9,659 bases of DNA from Ruminiclostridium sp. (GTDB lineage Bacteria > Bacillota > Clostridia > Oscillospirales > Oscillospiraceae): NCBI GenBank assembly GCA_021442645.1, contig JABUSR010000230.1:1-9659 (forward strand). The letters are read 5' to 3'. Below the pieces are notes generated by a model. The model was given only the letters and a program-made list of their open reading frames with translations. It was not told the DNA's origin and did not search any database. How positions within the stretch are numbered: position 1 is the first letter of the stretch; every line of letters starts with the position of its first letter. This document shows positions 7,042 through 9,659 of the stretch, piece after piece. The translations under genes and the position numbers were made by a program.

Positions 7042-9029
7042 TATGCATCCCCTCCCGTGTTCTGCATGGTAAAGATCGTTACCGGGTTCTGGGCGGTCAT
7101 CAGATGATACTGCCCGGCACTGCGGCTGCGGGAAACATTTACGGCAACAATCTCTTGCACATCAAAGGCAAACTTCTTCATGCATTCGGTCAGCTCGGAT
7201 ATTGATTCCAGCGTGACCGCCGTGGCTACGATGCGGGCATGGGGATTTTTCGATAGTACCGTGTCCAGTATTCCCCGCATATTGCCGCTGCTGCCGCCAA
7301 TAAACACATGGGTGGGAGCGGGAAGCTCTGCACAGCATACCGGTGCGCTGCCGTGGATGACGGTGATGTTTTCCGCAAAAAAGCGTTCCCGGTTCTCGTT
7401 CAGAAGCGGAATTGCGTTTTCCTTCTGCTCCACCGCATACACAAAGCCCTTTGTGGCCAGCCGTGCCATTTCCACGGACACAGAGCCGGTACCGGCACCG
7501 ATATCCCAGCACAGCGCATTTTCCGTCAATTGGAGCTTAGAAAGGCAAACGGCACGCACTTCGCTCTTGGTCATGGGCACAACGGGGCTTTCGGCGGCGT
7601 TTCGCAAAAAGGCCTCATCGGGCAAACCGCCGGTCACGATATAGTCCGGGCGGTCATTCTCGATCAGCACGGCACTTAAGGGGGCAAAGCTTCGGCCGCA
7701 AAGCTCGTATGCTTTGCCGACGCTAAGCTTTTCATCCGGGTAGCTCAGGCGCTCTCCCACGCTGACAGTGACAGCGCCAAGTCCGCTCTCCGTGAGTCTG
7801 CGGCATAGGGAAGAAACGCCGTCCTGTCCGCCCACAAGGGCAAACACCCTCCGATGGTGCAGCACATCACCCACGATATTGTGTTCTCTTCCGTGAAGAC
7901 TTACAAGGAACACATCTTCGTAGCCGCAACCCAGCCTTGCGCAGAGATAGGACAGGGAGCTGATGCCCGGCAAAACCGTGACAGAGTATTCCGATAGAAG
8001 CGGCAGCAGCTTTTTTGTGCCGCTGAAAAAGCCGGTATCTCCGCTCATCACAACGGCAACACGGCTGCACTCCGGGTGCTCTGCGATGTACGACGCGATT
8101 GCATTCGGGTCAATGGCGGCAAAGCTCGCCTGACCGGAGCAGGCAACAGCCTCAATCATGCGCCCGGCACCGATGACACAATCCGCACACTCGATTGCCC
8201 TGCGGCCCTCGACGGTGAGAGCTCCCGCACTTCCGGGGCCGATACCCACTACGGTCACGGTCTGCTTTTCCAGCAATCCCAATCGTTTGCTGATGCTGTC
8301 CATAACGGCATTCAGGCTCAGCCCTTCGGACTGCTTGGGTCTGCCTACGATCACCGCGACAGCGCCCGCCTTTTGGGCCGCCGCTATTTTTTCGGCAAAG
8401 CCTCCGGCGCTGCCTCCGTCCTTGGTGACAAGGTATTTTGCTCCCACTGCATTCATGAGCGCAAGGTTCATTTCTTCCGAGAAGGGGCCTTGCATGGCAA
8501 TGATGTGAGAGGGCTTGAGCCCCGCCTCCCTGCACTGGGTAAGTGACTCCTCAAGGGGCAGCACCCGGGCATATACCCGATTTGAAAAATCCCGCAGGGC
8601 GGCGTATTTAGGAAGCTCCTTGCTGCCGGTAGTCAGAAGCACGGTGCCCTCTGTGCTGTTTAAGAACGAGACGGCCGCCTCCGTATCGGCGGCGAGTACC
8701 GCATTTTCCGGTACTTCGCCGCCGTCCCTCAGAAGTCGGATATGCTCGATATTCATCTCCCGGCATACCTCGGACACCGTTTGGGTGATATGCTCGGCAT
8801 AAGGATGGGTCGCATCCACCACAAGGTCAAAGCCCTCCCGGAAAAACAGCTTTTCTATCTCCGCCTTTGGAAGCCTACCGGAAGAAACACGGATATTCTC
8901 CGCCGCCTCTAAAAGCTCCTCGCCGTACTCCGTCGCAACGCATACAGTGACGGATGCGGGCTTTCCCGCCAGAAACTCGGTCAGCTTGCGTCCCTCTGTG
9001 GTGCCGCCGAATATACAGATCTTATACAT
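7041..9029 (-). CDS. cobK-cbiE-cbiT: Fused precorrin-6A reductase (CobK/CbiJ) + C5-methyltransferase (CbiE) + C15-methyltransferase/decarboxylase (CbiT)
   Basis: One 662-residue protein carries three consecutive corrin-ring activities. Residues about 1-252 are CobK/CbiJ, which reduces (cobalt-)precorrin-6A to 6B: GGTTEGR at 8-14, VDATHPYA at 71-78, a MQGPFSEEM segment at 179-187, and a TKDGGSAGG then VGRP tail near 202-231. Residues about 256-465 are CbiE, the SAM-dependent C5 methyltransferase: VGIGPG at 261-266, MSGDTGFFSG at 328-337, LPGISSLSY at 353-361 and SLHGR at 377-381. Residues about 467-655 are CbiT, which methylates C15 and decarboxylates the C12 acetate: GGLPDEAF at 467-474, PMTKSEVRA at 485-493 and the Rossmann SAM motif DIGAGTGSVSVE at 509-520. 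All three look intact. ATG is preceded by AGAGGA with 7-nt spacing. The stop overlaps the cbiB start as TAATG. CbiE-CbiT fusion (CobL) is well known; the added N-terminal reductase is less usual. Confidence 0.94.
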   Translation of the reverse strand: MYKICIFGGTTEGRKLTEFLAGKPASVTVCVATEYGEELLEAAENIRVSSGRLPKAEIEKLFFREGFDLVVDATHPYAEHITQTVSEVCREMNIEHIRLLRDGGEVPENAVLAADTEAAVSFLNSTEGTVLLTTGSKELPKYAALRDFSNRVYARVLPLEESLTQCREAGLKPSHIIAMQGPFSEEMNLALMNAVGAKYLVTKDGGSAGGFAEKIAAAQKAGAVAVIVGRPKQSEGLSLNAVMDSISKRLGLLEKQTVTVVGIGPGSAGALTVEGRRAIECADCVIGAGRMIEAVACSGQASFAAIDPNAIASYIAEHPECSRVAVVMSGDTGFFSGTKKLLPLLSEYSVTVLPGISSLSYLCARLGCGYEDVFLVSLHGREHNIVGDVLHHRRVFALVGGQDGVSSLCRRLTESGLGAVTVSVGERLSYPDEKLSVGKAYELCGRSFAPLSAVLIENDRPDYIVTGGLPDEAFLRNAAESPVVPMTKSEVRAVCLSKLQLTENALCWDIGAGTGSVSVEMARLATKGFVYAVEQKENAIPLLNENRERFFAENITVIHGSAPVCCAELPAPTHVFIGGSSGNMRGILDTVLSKNPHARIVATAVTLESISELTECMKKFAFDVQEIVAVNVSRSRSAGQYHLMTAQNPVTIFTMQNTGGDA

Positions 9030-9659
9030 TTTTATATCCTCTGGGCGTTACAAAATTCCCGCCGATTTCCCGGCTCATGCTGTTGCCGATGAAAACCGTG
9101 CAGAACATATCCGCCTCTGCATCCCTGAGCGCTTCAAGGGAAAGAAGTCTTGCAGCCTCGCCCTCTCTGCCGATGTTGCGGCAGATGCCGCAGATGCGAT
9201 TCTTCGGCAGCTCCCTCAGCAGTATTTCGCAGGCACGGCGCAGATGGTCGGGTCTGCCGTGGCTTGCCGGGTTATACAGGACAATGGAGAAATCCGCCTG
9301 TGCTGCGGCAAGAAGCCGCTTTTCAATCTTTTCCCATGGCGTAAGTCTGTCGCTCAGGCTGATGACCGCAAAGTCATGGGTAAGGGGAGCCCCCAGCAGC
9401 GCGGCTCCGCTGCAGGCGGCAGTCAGCCCCGGAATCACCTCAATTTCAGGCTCCGGTTCCTTGCCGCGAAGCTCATAGACCAGCGCCGCCATACCGTAAA
9501 TGCCGCTGTCCCCGGAGCATACAAGGGCAGTCGTTTTCCCGTCTTTGGCGCAGTCCAGCGCCATGCGACAGCGGTCGGCTTCCTTTGTCATGGGTGTGGT
9601 GAGAAGCTCTTTTCCGGGATAGCGTTCCTTCACTAAATCCACATATACATGATATCCGA
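9022..9659 (-). CDS. cobJ: Precorrin-3B / cobalt-factor III C17-methyltransferase, 5'-truncated by window edge
   Basis: This enzyme of corrin ring synthesis uses S-adenosylmethionine to methylate C17 and contracts the ring (CobJ in the aerobic route, CbiH in the anaerobic route). About 211 residues are visible and the reading frame stays open to the window edge. The first visible residues are Gly-Tyr-His-Val-Tyr, matching the family's GY..Y segment, so roughly 25-35 N-terminal residues lie outside; the GTG at 9640-9642 is an internal Val codon, not the start. Tetrapyrrole-methylase landmarks follow: a CSGDSGIYGMA segment, VIPGLTAA, a YNPAS segment and a C-terminal VTPRGY characteristic of CobJ/CbiH. 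The TAA stop overlaps the next gene by 8 bp. The anaerobic (CbiH) role is inferred from the Clostridia-like context. A CbiG fusion upstream cannot be excluded. Family assignment is secure. Confidence 0.93.
   Translation of the reverse strand, partial: GYHVYVDLVKERYPGKELLTTPMTKEADRCRMALDCAKDGKTTALVCSGDSGIYGMAALVYELRGKEPEPEIEVIPGLTAACSGAALLGAPLTHDFAVISLSDRLTPWEKIEKRLLAAAQADFSIVLYNPASHGRPDHLRRACEILLRELPKNRICGICRNIGREGEAARLLSLEALRDAEADMFCTVFIGNSMSREIGGNFVTPRGYKNV

Noticed and set aside
8947..9636. Plus-strand open frame of 229 codons opposite cobJ and the cobK domain
   Set aside because: It is a shadow of cobJ on the opposite strand, with no plausible domain and no separate promoter space.
9022..9642. 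GTG at 9640-9642 as the real start of cobJ
   Set aside because: The frame continues upstream into the family-conserved GY..Y segment, and this start would remove the N-terminal SAM-binding strand, so the gene is cut by the window edge.

Overview
The window is almost wholly one minus-strand operon for the late steps of cobalamin (vitamin B12) biosynthesis. Ten genes run from right to left, and every coding region closes within a few bases of the next or overlaps it. The gene families, compact protein lengths, purine-rich Shine-Dalgarno sites, moderately high GC and partial anaerobic-type gene set suggest an anaerobic Clostridia-class Firmicute, perhaps a gut Oscillospiraceae-like or Lachnospiraceae-like bacterium. 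This placement is inferred; no rRNA or other marker gene is present.

Layout in transcription order (high to low coordinates). A 5'-truncated cobJ/cbiH (C17 methyltransferase) enters from the right edge. Next is a 662-residue fusion of precorrin-6A reductase (CobK/CbiJ), C5 methyltransferase (CbiE) and C15 methyltransferase/decarboxylase (CbiT). These complete part of the corrin ring. cbiB and a cobD-type threonine-phosphate decarboxylase follow; they make and attach the aminopropanol linker. cobQ/cbiP amidates the side chains and cobO/btuR adenosylates cobalt. cobT, cobU, cobS and cobC then build the lower nucleotide loop: activation of dimethylbenzimidazole, activation of cobinamide to GDP-cobinamide, joining, and phosphate removal. 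Gene order roughly follows pathway order. The earlier ring-building genes (cbiK/X, cbiL, cbiF, cbiG, cbiD, cbiC, cbiA), the promoter and any cobalamin riboswitch are not here and would be expected to the right of the window.

The only non-coding stretch is bases 1-96, downstream of cobC. It is AT-richer (38 G/C of 96) and carries two imperfect 21-bp tandem units, each able to form a small hairpin. No canonical intrinsic terminator is seen.

I see no evidence of a new kind of system. The points most worth a second look are the three-domain CobK-CbiE-CbiT fusion, a CobU that lacks the usual Asn-Glu-Val-Gly segment in its C-terminal half, and the small repeat at the 3' flank of the operon.
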